Below, piece by piece: positions 10,201-22,700 of a DNA stretch of 64,000 bases; position 1 is the first letter of the stretch; every line of letters starts with the position of its first letter. The stretch covers positions 101,471,828 to 101,535,827 of the forward strand of contig NC_092879.1 of assembly GCF_028372415.1 (NCBI RefSeq), read 5' to 3'. The notes beneath the pieces are model-generated. The model saw only the letters and a list, made by a program, of their open reading frames with translations. It ran no database searches and was not told where the DNA came from. The position numbers and the translations under genes are program-made. The DNA comes from Notamacropus eugenii. Lineage: Eukaryota; Chordata; Mammalia; Diprotodontia; Macropodidae.

Positions 10201-13200
10201 CTTTGTAGGCTCATTGTGAGGTTCAAATGAGAGAAAATACATTAAGTGCTTTGCAAATCATAGAGCAGTTTGATAAGGTCCCATGTTCCTTCACAGTCTG
10301 TCATGGTAAAAATATTGATTTTTTTTTCTTTGCCACAGAGAGCAAGGTGGGAAGGAGGGCTACTTGGAGGTCAGTTTGGGTTAGATATGCGAGCTGAGTG
10401 TGAGTGAAGAGTTGAAGGAAACAAGGAAAAGGGGAGGAGTAGAGGAGGTGAGAAATAGAATGAGTTTAACATGGCTACAGGACAGGTGGTTTGTGATGTC
10501 CATTTGGCAGCTGGTGAGGTGAGACCAGAGTTCAGGAGAGAGGTGAGGTCTGGATAAATAAATCTGAGAATAGTTTCCATAGAGAAAATCATTAAACCCA
10601 TGAGAGCTAATGAGCTTACCAATAGATGTAGTATAGAGTGAGAAGAGAAAAGGAGCAAGGACAGACTCCTTGGGGAAGCACCCAGGTACTGAAACTGACT
10701 TAGGAATATCCAGCAAAGGACACTGAGAAGGAGTTATCATGGAGGTAGGAGGAGAACCAGGAGAAACGGATGTCCTAAAAGCCTAGAGAGAAGAAGGAAT
10801 TCAGGAGGTCAGGGGCATCAGCATAGTCAGAGGCTCTAGAAATATCAAGATCAAAAATTGAAAAAATGGCATTAGACTTAGCAAGAAAGAAAAACATTGA
10901 ACAAATTCTAGAGCATCAGAAGTCACAAAATGACAGAGTGAAAGAGATTTCCAGCCTAAGGCAACCTGGAAGGCCAACAGGAAAGGTCTATCCCACCGGG
11001 CACGAGCAGAGTGCAGCACAGTATGGGTGATGCCATGGCAAGGACAGGACTGGAGCAGCTTCAAGGTGCCACTGGCAGCGGCTGTGGGTCACAGATTCCT
11101 CAACTCACAAATGCCAAAGACAGCTTCAGAGGTCAGTGAGAAAGCTCTTTCACTTGGGTGAGAAGGGAGCGCAGTCATCTAGCCCCAGCCCCAGGCAACA
11201 ACAGCTTCCATTGTTGAGACCCCAGCCTAAAGCCCCTGAGGGAACTGAGCAGCTGATCTGAATCTCAGCCCTGAGTGGCTGCCCTGGAGTGAGGAGGAAT
11301 GCTGGCGTGGTGGAGCTGGTGGAGGCTCTGGAGAGGAAATCCTGCTCACAGATCAGAGGACAGGCCAGGAGAGGAATAAACTCCTCTCCCCTGATTGTGC
11401 CACCTTGGAGGAACTAAGAATTTACAGGTCCCCAGAGTATACCCTCCCCTTGACAAAGAACTCAAAAGTCAAGTGATTAGCTGGGAAGATACACAAAAAA
11501 GGGGAAAGAATAAGACAATAGAAGGTTACTTTCTTGGTGAGCAAGTATTTTCTTCCACCCTTTTGGATGAGGAGGAGTAATGCATGCCATCAGAGGAACA
11601 CCTAGGGGTCAGGGCTTCTGCATCCAAAACCTCCAAAGTGGATGTGCAGTGGTCTCAGGCTATGGAAGAGTTCAAAAAGGATTTTGAAAATCAAGTAAGA
11701 GAGGTGGAGGAAATATTGGGAGGAGAAATGAGAGAGATGCAAGAAAAGCATCAAAAGCAGGTCAACAGCTTGCTAAAGGAGACCCAAAAAAAATGCTGAA
11801 GAAAATAACACCTTTAAAAATAGACTAACCCAGATGGCAAAAGAGGTCCAAAAAGCCAATGAGGAGAAGAATGCTTTAATAAGGAGAATTACCCAAATGG
11901 AAAAGGAGGTTCAAAAGCTCACTGAAGAAAATACTTCTTTCAAAATTAGAGTGGAACAGATGGAGGCTAATGACTTTATGAGAAACCAAGAAATTACAAA
12001 ACAAAAACCAAAAGAATGAAAAACTAGAAGGTAATGTGAAATATCTCATTGGAAAAAACAAGTGACCTGGAAAATAGATCCAGGAGAGACAATTTAAAAA
12101 TTTATGGGACTACCTGAAAGCCATGATAAAAAAAAAGAGCCTAGACATCATCTTTCATGAAATTATTAAGGAAAACTGCCCTGATATTCTAGAGCCAGAG
12201 GGCAAGATAATTATTGAAAGAATCCACTGATCACCTCCTGAAAGAGATCTGAAAAGAAAAACTGCTAGGAATATTGTAGCCAAATTCCAGAGTTCCCAGG
12301 TCAAGGAGAAAATAATGCAAGCAGCCAGAAAGAAACAATTCAAGTATTGTGAAAATACAATCAGGATAACACAAGATCTAGCAACTTCTACATTAAGGGA
12401 TTGAAGGGCTTGGAATGTGATACTCCAGAAGTCAAAGGAACTAAGACTAAAACAAGAATCACCTACCCAGCAAAACTGAGTATAATACTTCAAGGGAAAA
12501 ATTGTCATTCCATGAAATAGAGGACTTTCAAGCATTCTTGATGAAAAGACCAGAGCTGAATAGAAAATTTGACTTTCAAACACAAGAGTCAAGAGAAGCA
12601 TGAAAAGGTAAACAGGAAAGAGAAATCATAAGGGACTTTCTAAAGTTGAACTGTTTACATTCCTATATGGAAAAATAATATTTGTAACTCTTGAAGCTTT
12701 TCTCAGGATCTGGGTAGTTGGAGGGATTATACACACACACATATATAGACAGAGGGCACAGGGTGAGTTCAATAGGAAGAGATGATATCTAAATGAATAA
12801 AATTAAGGGGCGAAAGAGGAATATATTGGGAGGAGAAAGAGAGAAATGAAATAGAGCAAATTATCTCTCATAAAAAAAGGCAAAAATAGATTTTTCAATA
12901 GAGGGGAAAAGGGGGATGTGAGAGGGGAAAAGTGAAGCCTCATCACATTTGGCTTAAGGAGGGAGTAATATGCACACTCATTTTTGTATGAAAATCTATC
13001 TTACACTACAGGAAAGTAGGGGAGAAGGGGGTGGGGGGGATGATAGAAGGGAGGGCAAATAAGAGGAGGGACTAATTAGACGTAGGCACTTTTGAGGAAG
13101 GGCAAGGTCAAGGGATAGAATAGAATAGATGGGGCACAGGATTGGATGGAGGGAAATATAGTCTTACACAACATAACTGTTATGGAAATCTTTTGCAAAA

Positions 13201-16200
13201 CTACATATATGCAGCCTATATTGAATTGCTTGCCTTCTCAGTGGGGTTGGGTGGGGAGGGAGGAAGGGAGAGAGGTTGGAACTCAAGGTTTTAGGAACAA
13301 ATGTGGAGAATTGTTTTTGCATGTAACTGGGAAATAAGAAATACAGGTAATGGGGTATAGAAATCTATCTTGCCCTACAAGGAAAGAGAGAAGACAGAGA
13401 TAAGGGAAGGGAGGGGTGTGATAGAAGAGAGGGTAAATTGGGGGAAGGGGTAATCAGAATGCGTGGTGCTTTGGGATGGGGAAGGGGAGAGATGGGGAGA
13501 AAATTTGAAACTCAAAATCTTGTGGAAATGAATGTCGAAAACTAAAAATAAATAAATTGGAAAAAAAGAAAAACATTAAAATCAGAATAATATATTGTTT
13601 GAAAGATGTAGCAAGAAATCACTGATAACTTTGGAAGAGCAGTGCCAGTTGAAGAAATAGGTTGGACAAGAGAGAGCTCATGGTGATTAGCCTCCATTTT
13701 CTCCATCCAGTGGTGAAGTCCTCAGGTGAGAGAGTGGCAAGGGGCACAGTCAGGGCCAAAACAAGGGAAGAAGAAAAGGGCTTAGAGCAACTGCTTTGGG
13801 AAGATGATGTTTTACTGTGCAACACTGAGAGCCCAATGGAGATTCAATGACAGGGATTTGTGATGGGTCCAGAAGTCATTTCATTTTCTATAAACTTAAT
13901 CATTAATAAACACATTTCAGTATAAAAAGAACAAAAAGAGTTGTGCAGGAGACCATGATTTCATTTTTTGATGTATATGCCAAATTGAGGAGGGAGGAAA
14001 GTCATAACAACATCTCCCCATTTGTGTCTCCTCCTCAACTTCTTTCTTTTCTTCTCATTTAAAAATAACAATCATGTTCTTTCTTCCTTCTTTCCTTCCT
14101 TCTTTCCTTTCTTTTCTCTTTATTACTACTCATCCCCCATAGAAGCCCTTTCTTGTAATAGGTATAATAAAGGAAAACAAACCAACACTTTTACCGAGTC
14201 TGAAAATGGGTCCCCCATTCTGCATCTCTAGCCTCTTGCTTTTGGCTTCATCAGCAGTAATGATTGGTCACCGGGTTGATCAGAGCTCTAGAAACTTTGA
14301 ATTTAGTTTCCTTTACATTATTGTGGTTATTATGAAAACTGTTTTCCTCATTCTTCTCATTTCCCTCCCATGCAAAGGTTTCTAAGGTTTCTCTTAATCC
14401 ATTTTTTTTGAGACTAAGTCTCCCTATTTCCCCCAGGCTGAAAGTGCAGTGGCCACTCATAAGCCCACTCCCATTACTTATCAGAACAGGAGACTCAACC
14501 TGCACCATCTTTTCTGACCTGGATGGTTCACCACTCTTTAGACATTTGGTGGCAACCTTCCCTAAATTAGGACTGGACTTGGACACCTAATTGACTTAAT
14601 CCATCATTTCTTAAAGTACGATAATATTACATTACATTCATATACCACAACTTTTCAGCCATTCCCCAGTTGATGAACACTCCTTTAATTTCTAGTTCTT
14701 TTCTAGTACAGATAAATATTTATAAACAAATATATATAATATATATAAATATTCTATACATATGTCTTTTTCCTCTTTCTTTGATCTCTTTGGGATGTGT
14801 ACCTAGTAGTGGTATCAGTGTTTCAAAGGGTAGGCAGATTGATTTTTTGGGCCTAGTTCCAAATTGTTTTCCAGAAAGGTTGGACCAGTTCACAGTTCCA
14901 CCAACACTACATTAGTGTGCCTGCTTTCTCACAGCCCTGCCAGCATTTGCCATTTCACTTTTTGTCATCTTTGCCAATCCAGTGGGTGTGAGGTAGAACC
15001 TCAAGATTGTTTTAATCTGCATTTCTCTAATTATTAGTGATTTGGAACATTTATTTATAAGGAGATTTATAAGGCAACTTGCTTTTCTTCTTTTGAAAAC
15101 TGCCTACTTATATCCTTTGTGAGGTAGTTTAATGCCTTCCTTCATCATTCAGCAGCTCAAAAGTATGAGTGGAAGTAATAGGTCCTTATCATCAGTGGAA
15201 GAATACATGAAGCTAAATGTCCCCTCCTAAGGGGTACAGGGGAGGTAAGAGGCTAGACTAGATGCCCTCTGAGATTCCCACCCATTCTTAGGTTCTATGG
15301 TAATACAAAGAAACAAAAGGCAACTGAATGACTCTAATTTGGGCACTTTGGATAATAGGGTGAAAGGGGGTCCCAAATATACTCTGACCCCACCCTCCTC
15401 AACTCTTTTTTTCCTCAGAGTTTCTTCTGATCCTTGGCCTCATTGGAAGCAGCAGCCACCAGGCCTGTCCCCTGGGTCAATTCCCTTGTGGCAACACTAC
15501 CATCTGCCTTCCTCAGCTCCTTCACTGCAATGGTCATCAAGACTGTGCCAATGGGGCTGATGAAGAAAACTGCGGTGAGGAGCCCAGGCCCCAAACCCTA
15601 CCCTTTCCCACTCCCAGGTCTCCTCCCCCTCAGCATGGCCCAGACCTGGCCAGACCCTGTGGAGCTGCTGCCTGGCAGTCTGTTAGCTCCAGCTGCCTTC
15701 TGTTTTATCCTCTGGGAGTTGGTTGCCCTTCTCTCTGAGGGACATTTTTCACTTGCCCAGGTTCTGCCTCTTGCCTTGAACTCCCTGCTTCCTTGAGAGG
15801 GCCTCAGTGCCCTTACCATTCACATGGAATGAATCGAGTGATGGCCCTGCTCACATGTCTTCTTCCTTCTTCCTTCCCTCTGGTCCTTCTAGTGGACAGC
15901 AGCGGGTGGCCACACCTCTTGGACCTGCTTCAGAGAACAAAGGGAGGCCGAATGAGGACTGAAGAGAGACTACAGGAGTGCAGTGAGTATCAGGCCTTGG
16001 GGCCAGTGCCCCCGCCTCTGAAGCTGAGTCCATCCCCTGCCCCACTCCCTTCATTGCGTTACCTATGCAGCCCCCAGGTATTGAGTTCTGGGCTCTGAGC
16101 TAGGGAGACATGGCTGCCAGCCCCACCCTGTGTGGGGTTGTGTGACCCTGGGCAAGTCCCTCAGCTTCTCAGTGGCCCCAGGTGAATCCCTGAGACTGGC

Positions 16201-19200
16201 AGGAACCTGGACTTGCCCTAGACGAATGAAATCACAGGCTGGACCAAATGAATATACTACTACTAAACAATCCCCTGTGGAGACTGACCTGGCCAAGCCA
16301 CATGTAGAATATTGTTGTGTTTGTCCGTTCTCAAAGAGGACTGTGACATCAAGATGATGACATGACTTGCAGTTGACTTTGATTTGAGTAAGGGAGGGCT
16401 GTGCAAGGTCACCAGCTTCACTTTCTTCTCCTGAGCTATCTGGGTCCACTGGCCTGATATTTATCAGGACAGCTGGAGATGGCCCAGGATGCAATGGGAG
16501 ACCCTGGCCCTTTCAAGCTAAGGTCTTATCACATTCTCACTTTGAGTGAGATACATTCATTCAATGAATAAGCTTCTATGAGTAGTTACTTAAAGGATGG
16601 CCCCTTTAATCAAAAAAAGAAAAAATCAAACTGGAAGAGGAAGACCCTCAGAGTTCCTGGGTAAAAGAGAAACAATTACTATTTAGTAATTTACTAATAG
16701 TAGCAGCTAGGTGGCACAGTGGCACCTGCCTCAGAGTCAGGGGGGCCTGAGTTCAAATCTGACCTCTGACACTAGCTGTGTGACCCTGGGCAAGTCACTT
16801 AACCCAGATCACCTCCAATAAAAAGAGTACCCATGAAGCCACCACATGAAGGCCCCCAAAGATGGGGAAGTCACTCATCTATACTCTAGTCCTTGTTTGA
16901 TGGCTCATCCTCTTTAGTCTCACCACTCTTCTGATAACATGGAACATTGTGTGTCCTCCCTGTATAAAGGACTTCTCCCTGGCAGGGACCATAGGTCTGC
17001 AAGTCCCTGCCAAATGCCTGTCTTCCATTATCCCAGATTTCTTTTGGCTCTATATGCCCTCCCCTAAGCTCCTCGCCTGTTGCTAGGTGTTGCTAGGCTT
17101 TCATTCTCCCACCCTTGAGTTTCTAGCATCCTTTCCCTTTTCTTCCCCATCCATCACCATCATTCTCTATTCCCCAAACCACCAGCCAGCTTCTAGTCTG
17201 AAAGGAATCTCAGAGGCCCCCTCCTTACAGTTCAAACCACTGAGGCCCAAAGGTGCTTCATGGCTGTCCCACATTTCTCCCTCTCAAACTAGGGATTTGT
17301 AGAATATCGAGTTCCAGCAATGACAAACTGGGATGGGAAGGGACTGGAAACCTCCTCATATGTGGAAGGGTTCAAGGGAACCACCCTGAATCTGGAGCCT
17401 GGACCTTGGTTCAAATTCTAGCTTTCCCACCAACTACCTATTTGGCCATAGGCAAGACACTGAAGCTCTCTGGGCCACAGCGTCTTCCTTTGTAAACTGA
17501 GGGCAATGGACCCTTCCAACTGTAAGTCTTTGATCCTACAAATCTAAAAAAGAGAAGCCTTATTGAAAGATATGGGATGGGAGTCCTCAAGTATCTGAAG
17601 GACTATCAAATGCAAGGAGATTATACTTCCACATGGTTTCAGAAAGGAGTAAAACCAAAAGGAAAGGTCCAGCAGTTGGCACAGTGCCTAGGTCTGATTG
17701 CTTGATTGCAGGAGTACAGATAAATATTGGCATAACAATGAAAAATGGAGTTGTGTCAAAGTAGAATGTCCTGTATTGGAAGGAAGGTAGTGAGTTCCCC
17801 ATGACCAAAGGCCTCTAAGTAGAAGTTGGACCTCATAGAAAGGACTCGATGCTGCCTCTCAGACCCTCCCAACTCCCCAATCCGAGGCTTTGAGGGGTGG
17901 GAGCTTTCATCTGCCTCAGTGCCTCTGCTCAGCCTCTTTCCCGTGGGAGGCCCCAGAAAGGGTTCTCAGGTGGCCTTCGTGCAGCCGTTTTTAGCAGATC
18001 TTCATTATCTCCTAATTGCCTGATCTTTTCCTACATTTCTTTTGTTAAAGGGGCAGTTTGTTTAATGACTACAGGCTGTGTGTCTCAGGAGGCTTTGAGG
18101 CTGCACTGACATCCCTCCTATGCTTTCTGACTCCCCTTCAATTAGTGAGGAACTCAAGGCTTCTCTCCTTCCCTTGTCACCTGCAGCCCTGCCCCGGCGG
18201 GCTGGCCCGGACCCCCAAGCTCAGTCCCCACTTTGTTGAGAAGGCTTTTTCTCCCCTGGCTGGGGCTCATCCCCACTACTTTCCAGTTGCTGCACTTCCT
18301 TTCTGCCTTCCCTGGTCATTGCCGAAGTTCCCTCTTCCTTGTTTCCCTCTCCTTTCTCTCTATTTCCAGGACAGGGATAATGTGATAAGAAGATCAAATG
18401 AGAACTTGGCATAGTGCCTGGCACATAATGGGTCCCACATAAGTGTTACTGTGATTATGATTATTGGCGGCATAACAACTTGCATTTCTGTTGCCTTCTG
18501 AAGTGGACAAAGGACTTTCTCCACAAAAGTCTTACTAAGTAGAGAATGGCAAGATTATTCTCACTTTTCAGATGAGGAAACTGAGGCTAAAAGAGGTCAA
18601 TCCCTTGCCCAAGGTCACATAGATTTGACCCTTCCTATTCCCCAAGCCTCTCCAATGTGCCCGTAGCTCTCTCTGCCTTGGCGCAGAGCTTTTCTCTCTT
18701 ATTCCAGCTAACTTTAGGGTCATCAGGTATTCTGCCATCTATCAGGGAGGTTTGCAGGTGAGGGCTATGGCTTGCAGGTGAGGGCTATCACTCTTTGGCA
18801 TTTAGCCCTTTCTCCTCATGGCATGAAGGTGACTCTGGGAGTGCAGATGAAACATTGGCAGGTCCTATAAAGTGGGAGAGGCTCTGACTGTGAGCCTGGA
18901 AATGTGCTGTGGAGCTTGTGTCCAAAGACCAGGAAAGAGATCACTCCAACCAGGGAATGAATGCTTATATGCAGACGTGGGGATCTGTGTCGCAGTTGAA
19001 AGAGACTTCCAAAGCTGCACAAGAATGCCCACCTTTCAAAACACATCCAGCCAGTGGCTACCTAGGACAAACATTTCCCAAGTTCTGTCAAGGTGCTATC
19101 CTGGTGTCTGTGGGGATATACAGATGTGAAAACAGTAGCCTGCCCTCAAAAGGCTTACAACCTAATTAAATGTAAGATAAGCCATACAAAATGCTGGATA

Positions 19201-19721
19201 TAGCGTGAGAAGATCAAAGTCCCAACTCTGCTGCTTAGCACCTCTGTTTTCTTCAGTAGCACAAAAGGGTTAGCATAGATGGACTTCAAGATCACAGAAG
19301 ATGCTGGGGAGGGGGGAAGGTCACATGCAGAAGGGAAAGGGGGGGATGCTGAGCTCTCATGAACACCCCACAGGAGGTTTCCATCTGTCTGTTGCTCCCC
19401 AGCGTCTCTTCGATCCTCCACTCAGATCCTCTGCCAATGTCTTTCTGGCAGCACGGAGATGCCATGGCACAGGGGCCTGGGAGGAAGGACCCGTTCATGT
19501 AGTATGAGTGTGTGAATGGTCTATGTCATGTGGGAGCGAATGGGTACATGGGGGAAAAGTGTCAATTTTCTGCGATCTTGAAGTCCTTCTATGCTAACCC
19601 TTTTGTGCTACTGAAGAAAACAGAGGTGCTAAGCAGCAGAGTTGGGACTTCACAACAAACACCCCTGAGAGGTGAATTTGGCTCATTTTATGGAGGCAGA
19701 AACTGGAGTTCAGAGAGAAAA

Positions 19722-19792
<71 letters not shown>

Positions 19793-22700
19793 CAGAGAGA
19801 GAGAGAGAGTCACACAGTGACTCGGTGTTAGAGATGTCTCAAATTCAGCTCCCATGGCTATAGATGCCAAATTCTTGCCCCAGTCCCACACTACCTCAAA
19901 TAAGGGAGATTGTAAAACACACAAAATGTAAGGAAAGCCTACCTAGACCTGGGGCCTCATCCTCTAAGCTCCCTGATCTAAACAGAGAAGCCAGCCCAGC
20001 TTCCATGACTATTCAGACCCTGTCCCCATGCTTCTCGAGTCTGCAATGGGGCCAAGTCTTGGAGCCTCTGACATGGCTGGGGCCAGTTAACAGATCCCAG
20101 TTACTTAGAATAATCCATTTCTACCTACTGCCTCCCAGGGTTGGTGTAGGAGTCTTCAGATGCTAGAGAAATGAAACCTAAGGTGCCAATTCTTGGCCTA
20201 GAGACAGAGGGATGGATGAAATGCCCTCTGAGGGAGCTGGAACAGTCAGCATGAGAGCCCTTCTCTGGAACCCTGAGCCCTTCACCAGCTGTGCAACTTC
20301 TGAAGTTTCTCTCCTTGAGCCCCAGGGCCCTCTGTTCTCTCATTCCCAGGACTAGAGTTCTACCCCAAGGAATGCAAGTGCTGGGGACAGACGGTTGACT
20401 GCATGGCACAGGGGTTGAGCGGGGTGCCAATGGACTCTGACAAGAACAACGTGTCTCTTCTGTGAGTCTCAAGCCTGGCATTGGGAGCATAGGGAGACTG
20501 CAGGTAGAGATCTAGGTGACCCAAGCTGGATAGACAGGGCTGCCCAGGCGTGAGCCGCTCCAGCCATCCCCAGATGGCACCCTATAGACCCTTTTCCACT
20601 CACTCTCAACCAGGAACACAAATAGGGGCAGGAGTGAAGGGTCACCACCTTACAGTCTCCCTCCTCCCCCCTGCCCTCTCCGAAAAAAATAGGACAATGT
20701 CGCAAGACCACAGAAAAGATTGTGGAAGGACAGAGTCAACCCATTTCTTAGAAGCCTGCCCCAGGGCCCTACTGCTCCCTGAGAGATGCCCCCCACTGCG
20801 CTGTGGGGCCCAATTTGGAGGGGGATGCTATGAGCCCACTCACAAGGGAGAAGGAGGTGGCTGGGAATGTGGAGAGGGCCTCTCTTGGAACCTTTTGTCT
20901 CCTTATCTACAGGAACCTCCAGAATAATCGAATCCACCAGCTTCAGGACAAGCAGTTCGTCGGCTTCCAGAGCCTGGAGGGCCTGTGAGTAGAGCTCACC
21001 CACTCCCCCCACTCCCTCCACCAGAGCCTTTGCCATTCCCCTTAGCCTCAGCCCTGGCTAAGCCATCCTTCTCGGCCTTATATGACTATTACCTCCAGCA
21101 GAGGGTACTTCTCCCACCCGTGTGCTGGGTTCTTCCCTTGAGACAAGGAGAGTGAACAACTGGGGTGGGACTCTAGCGCTGAGGGGTGCCTGTGTGGAAT
21201 TGGGAGGGGGGACTGGCTTCCAGCCTGCACACCTGTGTCTCACTGCCTGCTCCCACTCATCTGAGTGGCCAGCAGGGCCTCTGCCTTGGTGGGTGTGAAG
21301 CTGGGCCCAGGGGAGGGGAGGGCAGGCGCTCAGAGGCCTGTGGCTGCTACTCCCATCCCTCTTCCAGGCCCAGCTCCAGACAGACTAAGTCAAGTCAATG
21401 ATCTTTCATTAAGGTGAAAGCCTGTACTAAACTCTGGGAATGCCAATAAAGGCCGGAAAAGGAGGCAGTCTGAGCCCTGAAGGCGCTTACAATCTGACCA
21501 AGGAAGACAATACATCAAAGAGAGCTTGGGGAAAGTGCCCCAGAGGGGATTGGGGGAGAAAGTGACCTGGAGAGGCAGGGGCAGGGGCAGAGCCCAGAGA
21601 GGAATGGAGGAGTGAACATGACTTGGCCTGGGCACTTTCCTTCAAATGGAGGTCTGACAGGAACTGACTAGTGAGAGAAAGGAGCCAAAGGTATCTTCAA
21701 GAATGAGAAAGCTATTGAATCATGGTGAAGACAGAAGTTTAAAGAGTCAGGAGTGGAACCCAGAGATAATGAAGGACCAAGAATAGACTGACTACCGTGG
21801 GGGGTGGGGTATGGCAAATAGAAGGGGGCGTTCTGATTGGGGGTCACTGAAATCAGGTGATTTTTATCTGAGAGAAAAGAAGCTTGGCATCCATGAGGGC
21901 AGCAGGGAGTGGGGGAAATTGGGAAGGAACACATGCATGCAGAGAGTCACCACATGGAAGGGAGCATTGGCTCATCTTCTTGAGCCCAGAAGGCAAAGCA
22001 CAGGTGGATGGTACAGAGAGGCTGATTTTGGCTTAGTTGGAAGAAAACTTACCTCGGAAAGATCTCTCCAAAATGGGCTGCCTTGGAAATGAATGAGATC
22101 CTCACTGCTCTGGGTCTGTCCTCAAAGAGGAGGCTGGGTGCTCCCTTGCCAGGCATAGTGCAGAAGCAATTCCTGTTCAAGTGGGTGTAGACTCCTCTAA
22201 TGGCCCTTTTACCTCAGAGAGTCAGTGAACAAATGGTGAGCTCCTTCCTCATCTCTAGAGCTCTGAGGTAAAGGAGCTTCTTCGGGTATAGGATGAAGTC
22301 CCTGAGGATTCTGTGATACTTTGCTTCTGGGCTGAGAGGCTCAAAATTGAGACCAGCAATGTACCTCACAGCCTTAGTGGATCTCTTCAGTGTGGCTATA
22401 CCCTCCACCAGTGCAGGTCACACCTCACTCTTGGCTTTCTGTCTGTTATTTGTGTCCACTCATTCTCACAAACCCTCCCGAAAGGCTCTTCCTAACTTGA
22501 CTGAGGCCTTCTAAGCTCTTTGGGTATCACCATTGGTCAGGCTACAGACCTTTGGGCTACCCACCTCATATTCTTTGCTCTTTCCCCCCGACCTAACCAC
22601 CTCCCTTCCTCATGATTCATTTCCTGAATGACATTTTCCATGCCACTCCTGGCACACAAGTCATCTTTGCAATGATTCGAGGAGCCTCATTACATGCCCC

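Noticed and set aside
10381-10740. 119-codon minus-strand frame with reverse-transcriptase similarity
   Set aside because: A relic of an L2 LINE with a degraded active-site box, listed as part of the L2 and not as a gene.
19155-19820. Two frames on opposite strands sharing the peptide [19 protein letters not shown]
   Set aside because: Not a protein family: the shared peptide comes from the 82-bp inverted duplication read on both strands.
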